Origin: an uncultured Bacteroidales bacterium
GTDB taxonomy: Bacteria; Bacteroidota; Bacteroidia; Bacteroidales; Muribaculaceae
NCBI GenBank assembly: GCA_902786725.1
Contig: CADADP010000008.1
Coordinates: 1 to 64,000 of the forward strand
Direction of reading: 5' to 3'
Length of the DNA: 64,000 bases
The notes below the pieces were generated by a model. That model searched no databases, was not told the DNA's origin, and saw only the letters and a list, made by a program, of their open reading frames with translations. This document shows positions 36,306 through 45,648 of the stretch, piece after piece (the stretch's first letter is position 1; the number at the start of each line of letters is the position of its first letter). The position numbers and the translations under genes are program-made.

Positions 36306-36770
36306 ATGAGACCAACGAAAGACATAACAGCCATTATAGAGTGTGAAACCACTCGCGTCAATGCCGGTGAGTACTTGGCAGTGCTTCGGCGGCTATACTT
36401 GAGGCGCAACTGGTGGTGGATAACTCTGCCTGTCGCCAGCCTTTGTGTCTTGGGCTTTGTTAACATCAATTTTCTTGTAGCCGGATTATTCATCGGTTTT
36501 GTGGCGTTGCCAATGCTCCTTGTGCTTATTTACTTCAACTATACGCTAACCCGCGAAGTTCAGTGGTCGCTACGCCCCAAGAATGTAACCTGCGATGATT
36601 CAGGTTTACGGCTTGAGTTCTGCGACGAGAGGCGAGGGAAGAAGTGTATTAATTGGGACGAAGTGACCGACGTGCTTGTTAGTGCTCGTCATGTGGCAGT
36701 GGTACTTAGCCACCGAAAATATGCCATAGTTCTATTCCGACGCAAAACCAATGCACTGGTGCTCAAATAA
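36306..36770 (+). CDS. YcxB-like membrane protein
   Basis: A 154-residue protein with two adjacent membrane helices (about 37-57 and 60-80) and a C-terminal soluble domain. The pattern WSLRPKNVTCDDSGLRLEF, INWDEVTDVLVSARHVAVVLSHRKYAIVLFRR resembles the YcxB-like family, whose function is unknown. It converges on the HU-SPOR gene. Confidence 0.65.
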   Translation: MRPTKDITAIIECETTRVNAGEYLAVLRRLYLRRNWWWITLPVASLCVLGFVNINFLVAGLFIGFVALPMLLVLIYFNYTLTREVQWSLRPKNVTCDDSGLRLEFCDERRGKKCINWDEVTDVLVSARHVAVVLSHRKYAIVLFRRKTNALVLK

Positions 36771-36809
36771 TTTTTCGGCTTTTGTAATAATTTAATTGGG
36801 AACCTTTAT

Positions 36810-37733
36810 TCAGTCAGCAATCCAAGAATCGCGGAACTGAACGGGCAAAGTGTTCATGTGTTGTACAAGTTCCGAGTAATCATCACTCTGCGCGGCACAG
36901 ATTAGATAATTACCACCCTTTTCGTAAATCGAGAGGTTCAGTTCCGGATACTGATTCACAAACAATTGCGCTTGCTCCGGAGTTTTCCATGCCGATATAA
37001 TAAGATGATATTTAAAAGTTTTATTTATGCTATCATCGACCTTTGATTTCTGAGATTCTTCAATATCAGAAGCCTCTACAACTGGTTCAGCAAGCTGCGT
37101 TTGAACATGAGCGGCTTTAGGACCTGATGCCATGGGAACAGATAGTGAAGCGTAGTTTTGTTCACGCTCATTCACCGCAATAGGGGTGGTAAGTATCAAC
37201 GTTAGCACTACAAGAACCGCCACACTGGCGACAATGCGCCCCAATCGTGCTCCGCTTCTCAAGAATCGTGCCTTTAATGAGTCTTCACCCACACTCACAT
37301 CATCACCATCTACCTCAACAGCATTTAGCGATACCAGTTCCATTGGAGCCAAAGCATAGAAGTCATCGTAACGTTTCTTATTAGCAAACGGATGAAACTC
37401 AAGTAAATCGTTGCTCCTATGGAAGAATCCTATTCTGCCGAATGGCATCTCAGAATATTTCAGAAGCTGGCTCCTAAACACAGTCACATTATCTCCAATA
37501 AGCTTCACCGCCTCGGAATAGCTAATCTCATGCCTGCGAGCAAGCGATGATGCCAAGAGACCGTCGTTATGAGTAATTGATGAGTTAAATGACACTATGC
37601 GCATAGGCGGTATCACTTTTTCGTCATCAAACCTAGCCGGGACTCGATGCGTTATCAGCGCGCCCCAATCGGGAATTATCACACAATCGGTGCGTGTTAG
37701 CAGATATTCTATGTGCTCGAAAAGCGAAATCAT
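36810..37733 (-). CDS. HU-like DNA-binding domain fused to a SPOR domain
   Basis: A 307-residue protein with three parts. First is an HU/IHF-like region of the HU-CCDC81 type (about 1-115: LFEHIEYLLTRTDCVIIPDWGALI). Second is a single membrane segment (about 170-190). Third is a periplasmic SPOR domain (about 240-300: FKYHLIISAWKTPEQAQLFV), which binds denuded septal peptidoglycan. The layout could connect the nucleoid or a cytoplasmic partner with the division site; that is inference. The ATG lies 5 nt after a strong promoter -7 box, indicating a leaderless mRNA. Confidence 0.85.
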   Translation of the reverse strand: MISLFEHIEYLLTRTDCVIIPDWGALITHRVPARFDDEKVIPPMRIVSFNSSITHNDGLLASSLARRHEISYSEAVKLIGDNVTVFRSQLLKYSEMPFGRIGFFHRSNDLLEFHPFANKKRYDDFYALAPMELVSLNAVEVDGDDVSVGEDSLKARFLRSGARLGRIVASVAVLVVLTLILTTPIAVNEREQNYASLSVPMASGPKAAHVQTQLAEPVVEASDIEESQKSKVDDSINKTFKYHLIISAWKTPEQAQLFVNQYPELNLSIYEKGGNYLICAAQSDDYSELVQHMNTLPVQFRDSWIAD

Positions 37734-37738
37734 TGATG

Positions 37739-37769
37739 CAAATTTAGTCTTTTTTGCCGAAACAACAAA
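37739..37769 (-). promoter_or_regulatory. Promoter of the HU-SPOR gene
   Basis: On the minus strand TTTG (37769-37766), a 19-nt spacer and TAAATTTG (37746-37739). Only five bases separate the -7 box from the ATG at 37733. Confidence 0.8.
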
Positions 37770-37798
37770 GTGTTATTGCAAAATATTTATCTCCCGGT

Positions 37799-38728
37799 TT
37801 ATTTCAGCATCTGTTCAACTTGCGCACGTGGCATTCCATACTTTGAAGCCAGTTTGACGTCGCGCTCTACATCCTCATAGTTGAATCGCATTTTATTGAG
37901 TTTTGCCCTCAACACATATAGTAAAGCATCATCCGGCGTAAGCTCAAGCGCCTGTTGAATATCTTTCGATGCCTCATTAAGTTGCTGCAGCATAAGATAA
38001 CAGTCGGCACGGTTAGCGAGCAGTTCTGAACTTGGTTTAACGCGGATAACATCGGTGTAATATTGCACTGCTTTTCGATAATTCTTGCGTGCTTTATATA
38101 GGTTTCCAAGTCCCTGGTGGGCGAGTCCGGAGTTTGGGTCATAACCAAGCAGCGTGTTAAAGTCCTCGGCGGCTATCGAATCGCGCCCTTGCTGAAGCGA
38201 TAAGGTACCATGACTGTACAGAGCCTCGGCATTATTCGGCTCAATGGCAATTACGCGTTGATAGTCGTGTAGAGCGTACTCTAAACTATCCATCTGCGTC
38301 AGAAGTGCGGCACGGTTAAGTATAAGCGTCACAGCATTAGGCGTGAGGTCAATCGCCATATTATAGTTCTTAAGCGCTTCTTGCAACTTGTTCTGGTAGC
38401 GCTGCACTGTTGCCAGATTCGACAGCACAAGCGAATTGTTTTCATTTGTGGGGTCTGCGGCAAGCATTCTGCTGAAATACGTCTCGGCTACCGCAAAATT
38501 CTGGGCAGTTATCGCACTTTGAGCCGAGTCAAACAGGTTGTAGTATAGCGTTGCTGTATTAATTGTAACGTCGGGCTCCGCCACCTTCTGCGGCGTTGTC
38601 TTAATCGGCTCGGGCTTGTTCCCGCGCGGAATCTTCATGTTTTGCTCGTTAATCGACACTCCAACCTGAGCACTCGCCACAGTGTAGCAAATCGTCAATA
38701 ACAACGCCAGTAGATGATATCTGTTCAT
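37799..38728 (-). CDS. Exported TPR-repeat protein
   Basis: 309 residues with a signal peptide (about 1-20, ends ASAQ) and at least five tetratricopeptide repeats from about 55 to 300, for example AVAETYFSRMLAADPTNENN and KAVQYYTDVIRVKPSSEL. It is a periplasmic scaffold with unknown partners. It lies upstream of HU-SPOR on the same strand, but a separate promoter starts HU-SPOR. A TACATTTG -7 box is found at 38752-38759. Confidence 0.85.
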   Translation of the reverse strand: MNRYHLLALLLTICYTVASAQVGVSINEQNMKIPRGNKPEPIKTTPQKVAEPDVTINTATLYYNLFDSAQSAITAQNFAVAETYFSRMLAADPTNENNSLVLSNLATVQRYQNKLQEALKNYNMAIDLTPNAVTLILNRAALLTQMDSLEYALHDYQRVIAIEPNNAEALYSHGTLSLQQGRDSIAAEDFNTLLGYDPNSGLAHQGLGNLYKARKNYRKAVQYYTDVIRVKPSSELLANRADCYLMLQQLNEASKDIQQALELTPDDALLYVLRAKLNKMRFNYEDVERDVKLASKYGMPRAQVEQMLK

Positions 38729-38751
38729 AATACCTATTTTTTTTCAATCGC

Positions 38752-38759
38752 AAATGTAA
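38752..38759 (-). promoter_or_regulatory. -7 box upstream of the exported TPR gene
   Basis: The minus strand reads TACATTTG, 23 nt before the ATG. No -33 TTG at normal spacing. Confidence 0.45.
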
Positions 38760-38804
38760 GAATTTTTTGCCACATGTGCGAAATCGGTCCAAAGATTTCA
38801 TCCA

Positions 38805-38837
38805 TTTTGACAATTAGAGATGAAATCACTAATTTTG
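38805..38837 (+). promoter_or_regulatory. Promoter of the MscS-type channel gene
   Basis: TTTTG (38805-38809), 20-nt spacer, TAATTTTG (38830-38837). The leader before ATG 38866 is about 22 nt. Confidence 0.82.
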
Positions 38838-38865
38838 CACAAATTTTTATAATCAGGATTAAAGA

Positions 38866-40047
38866 ATGATACCCGGAATATTGATTCAGATAGAAAAAGT
38901 GCTTGCCGACAGCATAGCGAAGGGCTTTATCTCCGCCCCAGACACGGCCAAGGCAGTTATTACGCCACACAAGGTGGCCGAAGACATTAAGAATTTCGAC
39001 TGGAATCAGATTGTTGATAAACTGGCTGATAGTGTCTTCGATTTTACTCTGAGACTGTTTGCCGCCATTCTGGTATTCTATGTGGGTAAATTCATTATCA
39101 ACAAAATCCACAAGATTCTCAAGGCTGTCCTGCTGGCACGTGGAGTGGACCGCTCACTAAGCACATTCACTCAAAGTTTCGTAAAGATTTCGCTTATGTT
39201 TATTCTGGTAATATCTGTTATAGGTATTATCGGCATTGAGACAAGTTCATTCATCGCAATATTCGCTTCGGCTGGAGTGGCCATAGGTATGGCTCTCAGT
39301 GGCACACTGCAGAACTTTGCCGGTGGCGTGCTGCTCCTTTTCCTAAAGCCATTCAAGATAGGGGACTACATTGAATTTGGTGAATTCAAAGGGTTCGTCA
39401 AGGAGATACAGATTTTCCACACAATCATCGTCTCGCGCAATAACGAGCGGATAATAATCCCAAATGGAGGATTGTCAACAGGCTCTATAACAAATATCAC
39501 TGCCGAAGACTATCGGCGCATCGAGTGGAAAGTGTCAATATCCTACGGCGACAACGTGGCAAAAGCTCGTGAATTGGTATTGGATATGCTTCATTCCGAC
39601 GAACGGGTTCTTAAAGACTCAGTCCCACTCGAAGATGTGGACAATCTGGTGATAAAAACCACACAAGAGGAAACGCAGCATGAAGCCGAGCCAGAAACAG
39701 AAACCCATCTCACATGGTGGCAAAAACTCTTCAAGAAAAAGAAAGCCGTAGAAGCTCGTGCGGCCGAATGGCATGCCGAAAAGATTAAAGCCGTTCTATC
39801 CAATATCCCTTATCGCGATTGTCGCCCGGTTATCTACCTCACTGAGTTGAACAACAGTTCTGTGGATCTGCTCATACGCGCATGGGTTAAGAGCGAGAAC
39901 TACTGGGAAGTGTATTACGAGATTAACGAAAAAATCTATACATCTTTCCCACAGAACGGACTAACATTCCCATTCCCGCAAGTTGACCTTCATATCAAGG
40001 AGCGCCCGGGCAACGACAGTACACACCCTGCCAATCTCAACGAATAA
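38866..40047 (+). CDS. MscS-family mechanosensitive ion channel
   Basis: A 393-residue protein with three membrane helices (about 65-85, 105-130, 135-165). The pore helix and beta domain are recognisable: ASAGVAIGMALSGTLQNFAGGVLLLFLKPFKIGDYIEFGEFKGFVKEI and IIPNGGLSTGSITNIT. An extra charged segment (about 265-310, EEETQHEAEPETE and KKKKA) interrupts the C-terminal domain compared with E. coli MscS. It should release solutes on hypo-osmotic shock. It has its own strong promoter. Confidence 0.93.
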   Translation: MIPGILIQIEKVLADSIAKGFISAPDTAKAVITPHKVAEDIKNFDWNQIVDKLADSVFDFTLRLFAAILVFYVGKFIINKIHKILKAVLLARGVDRSLSTFTQSFVKISLMFILVISVIGIIGIETSSFIAIFASAGVAIGMALSGTLQNFAGGVLLLFLKPFKIGDYIEFGEFKGFVKEIQIFHTIIVSRNNERIIIPNGGLSTGSITNITAEDYRRIEWKVSISYGDNVAKARELVLDMLHSDERVLKDSVPLEDVDNLVIKTTQEETQHEAEPETETHLTWWQKLFKKKKAVEARAAEWHAEKIKAVLSNIPYRDCRPVIYLTELNNSSVDLLIRAWVKSENYWEVYYEINEKIYTSFPQNGLTFPFPQVDLHIKERPGNDSTHPANLNE

Positions 40048-40489
40048 GGCGCCATAGTATCTAAGATGCTTTCATCTTCGTCATCCACTTTGCCAGGTAG
40101 TTCAAGGTGGCGGTTCACTACTATATTACTTTTTTATTACCTAGCCGAACAGTTGCCTCAATATCATCGAAAATATTAAAAATACTGAAAACCTAAGAAA
40201 AAAATGACTAAAAATAGCCATTTCTTAAATAATTATGATTAAATTTGCGAAAAATAAGGTATTGGATATGCATAAATCTTAAAACAGAGGTTTAAGAATA
40301 TGTAGCTAAGAGACTAACGCCTTGTTTGTTACAGAGCCATTTGGGTGAGCATCATGTGTTGCGCACCCATGATAAGGTTTTTCACAGGTAACAATGAAAA
40401 CTCACAGCGGAGAACTGAGACCACTGTGTTTTAAAAACAAAAGTCGCAAGCGTGCGGCACCTTCCTCAGCCAATATAAAAACTACATAA
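40048..40489 (+). promoter_or_regulatory. Promoter box and long structured leader upstream of recJ
   Basis: The -7 box TAAATTTG at 40240-40247 predicts a leader of about 235 nt. It can fold into a stem TCTTAAAAC / GTTTAAGA (40277-40285, 40290-40297), a stem TGGGTG-GCA / TGC-CACCCA (40342-40351, 40360-40369, with an A-G mismatch), and GTCGCA / TGCGGC (40443-40448, 40453-40458). ATCATG (40351-40356) can instead pair with CATGAT (40368-40373), which would exclude the second stem. The family is not recognised. No T-run terminator and no obvious leader peptide were found. The stretch 40048-40239 holds only a weak hairpin after the channel gene. Confidence 0.5.
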
Positions 40490-42223
40490 ATGATAAGTAA
40501 ATGGAATTACTTACCCTTAACATCCGAAGAACAAGAGATAGAGGCTCAACTGGCTACACGGTTTCCCAGCTGTGCTTCCATCGCTCGGCTTTTGGTGCAG
40601 CGCGGTGTAAAGAGCTGGGAAGAGGTCCAAGCGTTTTTCTATCCGTCGTTGAGCCAAATGCACGATCCATTCCTGATGAAGGACATGGACAAAGCGGTGG
40701 ATAGGCTCAATCGGGCTTTAGGGGCTAAAGAGAAGATTATGGTATATGGCGACTACGATGTGGATGGTACCACTGCGGTAGCGCTGGTGTACAAGTATTT
40801 GCAAAACTTCTACTCGAATTTGGTTTATTATATCCCAACTCGAGAAGATGAGGGTTATGGCATATCACTGCAAAGCATTGATTATGCTCAAGAGATTGGC
40901 GTGAAGCTAATCATTGTGCTTGATTGTGGCATCAAAGCCATCGACGAGATTGCCTATGCCAAAGAAAAAGGCATAGATTTTATCGTTTGCGACCACCACG
41001 TCCCGGATGAAGAGTTGCCCGACGCTGTGGCTATTCTTAACCCCAAGCAAGAAGACGACAATTATCCGTTCAAGGATTTGTCGGGGTGCGGAGTGGGGTA
41101 TAAGTTCATGCAAGCATTTGCCAAGAGCAACGGCATTTCCAACATGTACGACTTGGAAAGCCTACTCGATTTGCTGGCAGTAAGCATCGCAGCCGACATA
41201 GTGCCTCTTGTGGGTGAGAACCGCATTATGGCCTATTATGGGCTCAAACGGCTCAATTCTAACCCTAACGTGGGGCTGAGAAGCATCATCAAGCTATGTA
41301 ATCTTAGTGGCAAGGATCTTACAATCAGCGACATTATCTTCAAGATAGGTCCTCGCATCAATGCATCAGGGCGCATGCAATCCGGACTGGAATCGGTGGA
41401 ACTGCTCGTTACTCGCGATGCGCAGAAGGCCTACGAAATCAGTAAGAATATCGATCGCTACAATAAGGACCGCAAAGAATTAGACCGTCAAATTACCGAC
41501 GAAGCCAACGAGATAATAGAAAACCATGTGGAAATCACAAGTAGCAAGAAACCTATTGTAATCTACAATAAGAGTTGGCACAAAGGGGTTATCGGAATTG
41601 TAGCTTCACGCTTGTCTGAACTCTATTTCAAGCCCACTGTGGTACTCACGTATTCTGGCGATGGACTGGTAATCGGGTCGTCACGCTCATTACGTGGATT
41701 CGATGTGTACTCGGCCGTCAAGGCTACACGCGATTTGCTGGTAAACTTTGGCGGACACACAAACGCTGTGGGACTCTCGATGAAAGAAGAAAACATCCCC
41801 GAGTTCCGCCGACGCTTTTCGGAATTTGTGGAACAGCGCATCAAACTTGAGCAGGTGACGCCGCAAATCGATATCGATTGCGAACTGGATTTTGACCAGA
41901 TTAATTCCGATTTCTTGCGCTACATGAGACTCTTCAACCCATTTGGCCCTGAAAATCAGAAGCCTGTGTTCATCACCAGAAACGTTCACGACTTCGGAAC
42001 CAGCAAGCTCGTGGGTAAAAAGAACGAACACATAAAGCTCGAACTCGTGGACAGCAAATCAGGGAAAATCCTTAACGGTATAGCTTTCAATATGGCTCAG
42101 TATATCGACCATATAAAGGCTCAGAAACCTTTCGACATTTGCTACACTGTAGAAGAGAACAAGCGACGCGGAGGCAATTCCATCCAGCTGATGGTGAAGG
42201 CAATCAAGACCTCAAATGCATGA
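40490..42223 (+). CDS. recJ: Single-stranded-DNA-specific exonuclease RecJ
   Basis: 577 residues of the DHH phosphoesterase superfamily. Motif I is VYGDYDVDGTTAVALV, motif II has IIVLDCGIKA, motif III is the eponymous FIVCDHHVPDEELP, and the DHHA1 domain has NFGGHTNAVGLSM. The OB-fold region follows (about 450-577). It degrades single-stranded DNA 5' to 3' in recombination and mismatch repair. The last 8 bp overlap recQ, its usual partner helicase, so the pair is translationally coupled. Confidence 0.96.
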   Translation: MISKWNYLPLTSEEQEIEAQLATRFPSCASIARLLVQRGVKSWEEVQAFFYPSLSQMHDPFLMKDMDKAVDRLNRALGAKEKIMVYGDYDVDGTTAVALVYKYLQNFYSNLVYYIPTREDEGYGISLQSIDYAQEIGVKLIIVLDCGIKAIDEIAYAKEKGIDFIVCDHHVPDEELPDAVAILNPKQEDDNYPFKDLSGCGVGYKFMQAFAKSNGISNMYDLESLLDLLAVSIAADIVPLVGENRIMAYYGLKRLNSNPNVGLRSIIKLCNLSGKDLTISDIIFKIGPRINASGRMQSGLESVELLVTRDAQKAYEISKNIDRYNKDRKELDRQITDEANEIIENHVEITSSKKPIVIYNKSWHKGVIGIVASRLSELYFKPTVVLTYSGDGLVIGSSRSLRGFDVYSAVKATRDLLVNFGGHTNAVGLSMKEENIPEFRRRFSEFVEQRIKLEQVTPQIDIDCELDFDQINSDFLRYMRLFNPFGPENQKPVFITRNVHDFGTSKLVGKKNEHIKLELVDSKSGKILNGIAFNMAQYIDHIKAQKPFDICYTVEENKRRGGNSIQLMVKAIKTSNA

Positions 42224-44123
42224 CTCTATTCATGAAATCTTAAAGCGTTTCTGGGGCTACGACTCGTTCCGTCCGCTACAGGAGGACATCATCCATGAGG
42301 TTCTCGCCGGCCATGATGTGCTTGGACTTATGCCCACTGGTGGGGGAAAATCCATCACGTTTCAAGTGCCCACTTTAGCCATGGATGGCATGGCACTTGT
42401 TATAACGCCCATCATTTCCCTGATGAAGGACCAAGTTGATGGCCTGATTGCACGGCACATCAAGGCCACATACCTGCATGCCGGACTTACTTTTGCCGAA
42501 ACACGCCGCACCTACGAGAAATGCATCAATGGGAAATGCAAGTTTCTTTATGTTTCGCCCGAGCGACTCGCAAGCGAGAGTTTTCGCGAGCGACTCAAGC
42601 AGATGAACGTGTCTGTCATCGTGGTTGATGAGGCCCACTGTATATCGCAGTGGGGTTATGATTTCAGACCTTCTTTCCTAAAAATTGCCGAGATAAGGAA
42701 ACTTCTTCCGGGCACACCATTGCTTGCGCTCACAGCCACTGCTCCTCCTGCCGTGGTAAGCGACATCATGGACAAGCTGCAATTTGCCTCGCCTAATGTG
42801 CTGCAAAAAAGTTTCCGACGTAACAACCTGTCTTATGTAGTGCGGCACACTTCGGAAAAAGTGGGAGAACTTGTACATATCCTCAAGTCGGTACCTGGAA
42901 CAGCAGTGGTTTACGTACGTAGCCGCAAGCGCACCAAGGAAATATCGGATGTGCTCAAGCACAATGGGATAAACGCCGACTACTACCATGCCGGTCTTTC
43001 GGTAGAAGAAAAAGAGGACAAGCAGAATAAATGGCGCGCCGATGAATTACGCGTCATTGTAGCCACCAACGCTTTCGGTATGGGTATCGACAAACCAGAT
43101 GTGAGAATCGTGGTACACGTAGACGTGCCTAATTCGCTCGAGGAATATTATCAAGAAGCTGGACGCGCCGGACGTGATGGCAACAAGTCGTACGCTGTAC
43201 TACTTGTATCAGACATCGACAAGCGTGTATTGCACCGTCATCTCACCGAAGCATTCCCCGAAAAAGATTATATTCGTCAAGTTTATGGCTTAGTTGGCGA
43301 TTTCCTGTCGGTAGCGTTGGGCTCTGGATACGAGCAAATTCTCGATTTCAACTTCAATCTGTTTTGCGCCACTTATAAGTTACCTGTTCTCAAGACTTAC
43401 AACGCCTTGAAAATACTCACTCAGGCCGGCTATATCGAGTTCGTTGAAGAGATGGAGACTCAGTCACGCGTAAAGATTCTGGCCGACAAGGACGACCTTT
43501 ACGACATCGAGACTCAAGTCGCTGGAGTAGATTCCGTGCTGCAGGCTATACTACGAACCTATACCGGCCTGTTTGCCGACTATGTCAACATCAACGAGAG
43601 CGTTATATCTTATCGTTATGGTCTCTCGCAAGAAACCATCTACACGGCTTTACTTGAGCTAACACGTCTCCATATTCTCCACTACATTCCACGCAAAAGG
43701 ACTCCACTGATAATCTTCACCACATCGCGCGAGGAACCGCGACACATCCTCATTCCACGTGCCGTGTATGAGGAAATGCGTGAAAGAATGCGCGTGCGAA
43801 TCGAGAATGTGATAGAATATGCCTACGGAGCTCAATGTCGCGAAACGGTTCTGCTAAATTACTTCGGAGAACAAACTCAAGACTCTTGCGGCGCGTGCGA
43901 CGTGTGCATACAAAACCGTAAACGTGCGTCATACAGTCCAAAAGACGTGCGCGACGGCATTCTTTACATGGCCCAGGTGCGACCGCGCAAACTGGAGGAA
44001 TTCATAGAAACTCTCGCTTTTACTCGCCACGACATTTTAAACGAGCTATCTATACTCGTGGACGAAGGATACATCATCCACTCCGACAACGACACCTACG
44101 TTAATCCGGTGCCCCTCAAATAG
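42216..44123 (+). CDS. recQ: ATP-dependent DNA helicase RecQ
   Basis: 635 residues. The helicase core has MPTGGGKSITFQVP (Walker A), VVDEAHCISQWGYDFRPSF (DEAH and the RecQ aromatic loop) and the motif VI YYQEAGRAGRDG. The RecQ-Ct zinc site (CRETVLLNYFGE, CGACDVC) and winged helix follow. The C-terminal HRDC domain is not evident, as in several short RecQ proteins. It unwinds DNA together with RecJ, whose gene overlaps it. The stop codon is TAG. Confidence 0.94.
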   Translation: MHDSIHEILKRFWGYDSFRPLQEDIIHEVLAGHDVLGLMPTGGGKSITFQVPTLAMDGMALVITPIISLMKDQVDGLIARHIKATYLHAGLTFAETRRTYEKCINGKCKFLYVSPERLASESFRERLKQMNVSVIVVDEAHCISQWGYDFRPSFLKIAEIRKLLPGTPLLALTATAPPAVVSDIMDKLQFASPNVLQKSFRRNNLSYVVRHTSEKVGELVHILKSVPGTAVVYVRSRKRTKEISDVLKHNGINADYYHAGLSVEEKEDKQNKWRADELRVIVATNAFGMGIDKPDVRIVVHVDVPNSLEEYYQEAGRAGRDGNKSYAVLLVSDIDKRVLHRHLTEAFPEKDYIRQVYGLVGDFLSVALGSGYEQILDFNFNLFCATYKLPVLKTYNALKILTQAGYIEFVEEMETQSRVKILADKDDLYDIETQVAGVDSVLQAILRTYTGLFADYVNINESVISYRYGLSQETIYTALLELTRLHILHYIPRKRTPLIIFTTSREEPRHILIPRAVYEEMRERMRVRIENVIEYAYGAQCRETVLLNYFGEQTQDSCGACDVCIQNRKRASYSPKDVRDGILYMAQVRPRKLEEFIETLAFTRHDILNELSILVDEGYIIHSDNDTYVNPVPLK

Positions 44124-44171
44124 GGTAGAGTCGCACACTATCCACCCATAAAACCATTTACTATTTTCTGC

Positions 44172-44465
44172 TTATAACTGATAATCCACACAAGCACGGC
44201 TTTCCTTGTGGCCCGCAAGCAACGCTGCCGCAGCCACATGCGCGGGATGCTTGGCATACACTTCCACGTCGGCCATTGAGGGAACTATCGCTGTGAGCAC
44301 CACGTCCCAGTCTTCCTGTGGATTCTCGTTAATGCCCACTTCAATGCTTTGGAGCACTTCTATTTGCCCGGGCAGAGCATCAAGTGCCCGCTTAAATCTC
44401 ATTGACACTTCACGACGCTCAGCACCAGAACCTGTAAGCTTAAATGTTACTATATGTTTAACCAT
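44172..44465 (-). CDS. Dabb-family (stress-responsive alpha/beta barrel) protein
   Basis: A 97-residue protein matching the Dabb fold: it starts MVKHIVTFKL, has GQIEVLQSIEVGINENPQEDWDVVLTA in the middle and HPAHVAAAALL near the end. Members form small dimeric barrels; enzymatic role is unproven for most. It is the last gene of a minus-strand block (35 nt after nspC) and converges on recQ. Confidence 0.88.
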   Translation of the reverse strand: MVKHIVTFKLTGSGAERREVSMRFKRALDALPGQIEVLQSIEVGINENPQEDWDVVLTAIVPSMADVEVYAKHPAHVAAAALLAGHKESRACVDYQL

Positions 44466-44500
44466 AGATTATGAAATATTAATGTTATACTCTTCTGTAT

Positions 44501-45646
44501 TTATGACATCCTGTTTTTATAGTCAGAATAAGTGAATTGGCGCAACATTTCCATTTCACCGCTATTATGCCGCATTACTATAGCCGGGTGGGCTATACCA
44601 TTAAACATATTGGTCTTCACCGTGGTGTAGTGATTCATGTCCCGGAAAGTAAGTCTGTCGCCAGGCTTCAGCGGTTCGGAAAAACTCCAGTCGCCCACAA
44701 AATCGCCACTCAGGCACGAGTTGCCGCCTATGCGGTACGTAGGTTTGTTGCGGTCAACTTCCGGAAGTGCCTGAGCTATTTCTGGCTTATATGGCATTTC
44801 CAGGCAGTCGGGCATATGACAAGCAAACGACACATCCACTATCGCCGTCTTGATGCCACTATTCTCCACCACATCCACCACCGATGCCTCTAAGTCTCCG
44901 GTCTGCCAACAGAACGCGCTACCCGGCTCTAAAATCACCTCCAGATTCGGATGCCGCAACTTAAAAGCACGCAGAAGCGTCACAAGGTGTTCCACGTCAT
45001 AGCCCTCTCGTGTCATCAAATGTCCTCCGCCCATATTTATCCAGTTTAATCTCGGCATAAATTCTCCGAACTGGCTTTCAACCGAAGCGAGAACTTGCTC
45101 TAAATCATAAGACGTTGATTCACACAACGCATGGAAATGAAATCCTTCAATGCCTCTCGGCAATTGAATTAGTTGCTGCGCGGTCACCCCAAATCGCGAG
45201 CCGGGACTGCAAGGATTATATATGTCGGTCTCCACCACCGAGAACATAGGGTTGATGCGCAAGCCACAACTGATTCTCTCATTGTTATGTCTATCGTTAT
45301 ATTTTTCAATCTGAGGATAGTATCGCTCAAATTGTTCTATGGAATTGAATGTTATATGACTGCTTCCTGTAATGAATTTCTCTATTGTCTGCGGTGTATA
45401 GGCAGGACAATACGTATGCGCCTTGCAGTGTAACTCATCATTGGCCAGTAGCATCTCGTTTACCGAACTTGCAGTAGAGCACACCCCATATTCGCGAAAT
45501 ATAGGAAACGTTCGCCACAGAGCATTTGCCTTGAACGCAATTATTATCTTTACGCCGGCGCGTTGCGCTACCGCTGTTATTAGTTCCAAATTCCGCCTTA
45601 ACTTCTCCTCGTAAACGACATAATATGGTGTCGGTATTGTTTCCAT
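44501..45646 (-). CDS. nspC: Carboxynorspermidine/carboxyspermidine decarboxylase
   Basis: A 381-residue fold-type III PLP enzyme. The PLP lysine is Lys39 in IIIAFKANALW. Other motifs are GLRINPMFSVVETDIYNPCSPGSRFGV and INMGGGHLMTREGYD, and LEPGSAFCWQTGDLEASVVD holds phosphate and substrate contacts. It removes CO2 from carboxyspermidine to give spermidine. It lies 2 nt after pcrA on the same strand. Confidence 0.94.
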   Translation of the reverse strand: METIPTPYYVVYEEKLRRNLELITAVAQRAGVKIIIAFKANALWRTFPIFREYGVCSTASSVNEMLLANDELHCKAHTYCPAYTPQTIEKFITGSSHITFNSIEQFERYYPQIEKYNDRHNNERISCGLRINPMFSVVETDIYNPCSPGSRFGVTAQQLIQLPRGIEGFHFHALCESTSYDLEQVLASVESQFGEFMPRLNWINMGGGHLMTREGYDVEHLVTLLRAFKLRHPNLEVILEPGSAFCWQTGDLEASVVDVVENSGIKTAIVDVSFACHMPDCLEMPYKPEIAQALPEVDRNKPTYRIGGNSCLSGDFVGDWSFSEPLKPGDRLTFRDMNHYTTVKTNMFNGIAHPAIVMRHNSGEMEMLRQFTYSDYKNRMS

Positions 45647-45648
45647 TG

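Noticed and set aside
40248..40489. tmRNA, RNase P RNA, SRP RNA or 6S RNA in the recJ leader
   Set aside because: None of the conserved core motifs of these RNAs was recognised in the leader sequence.
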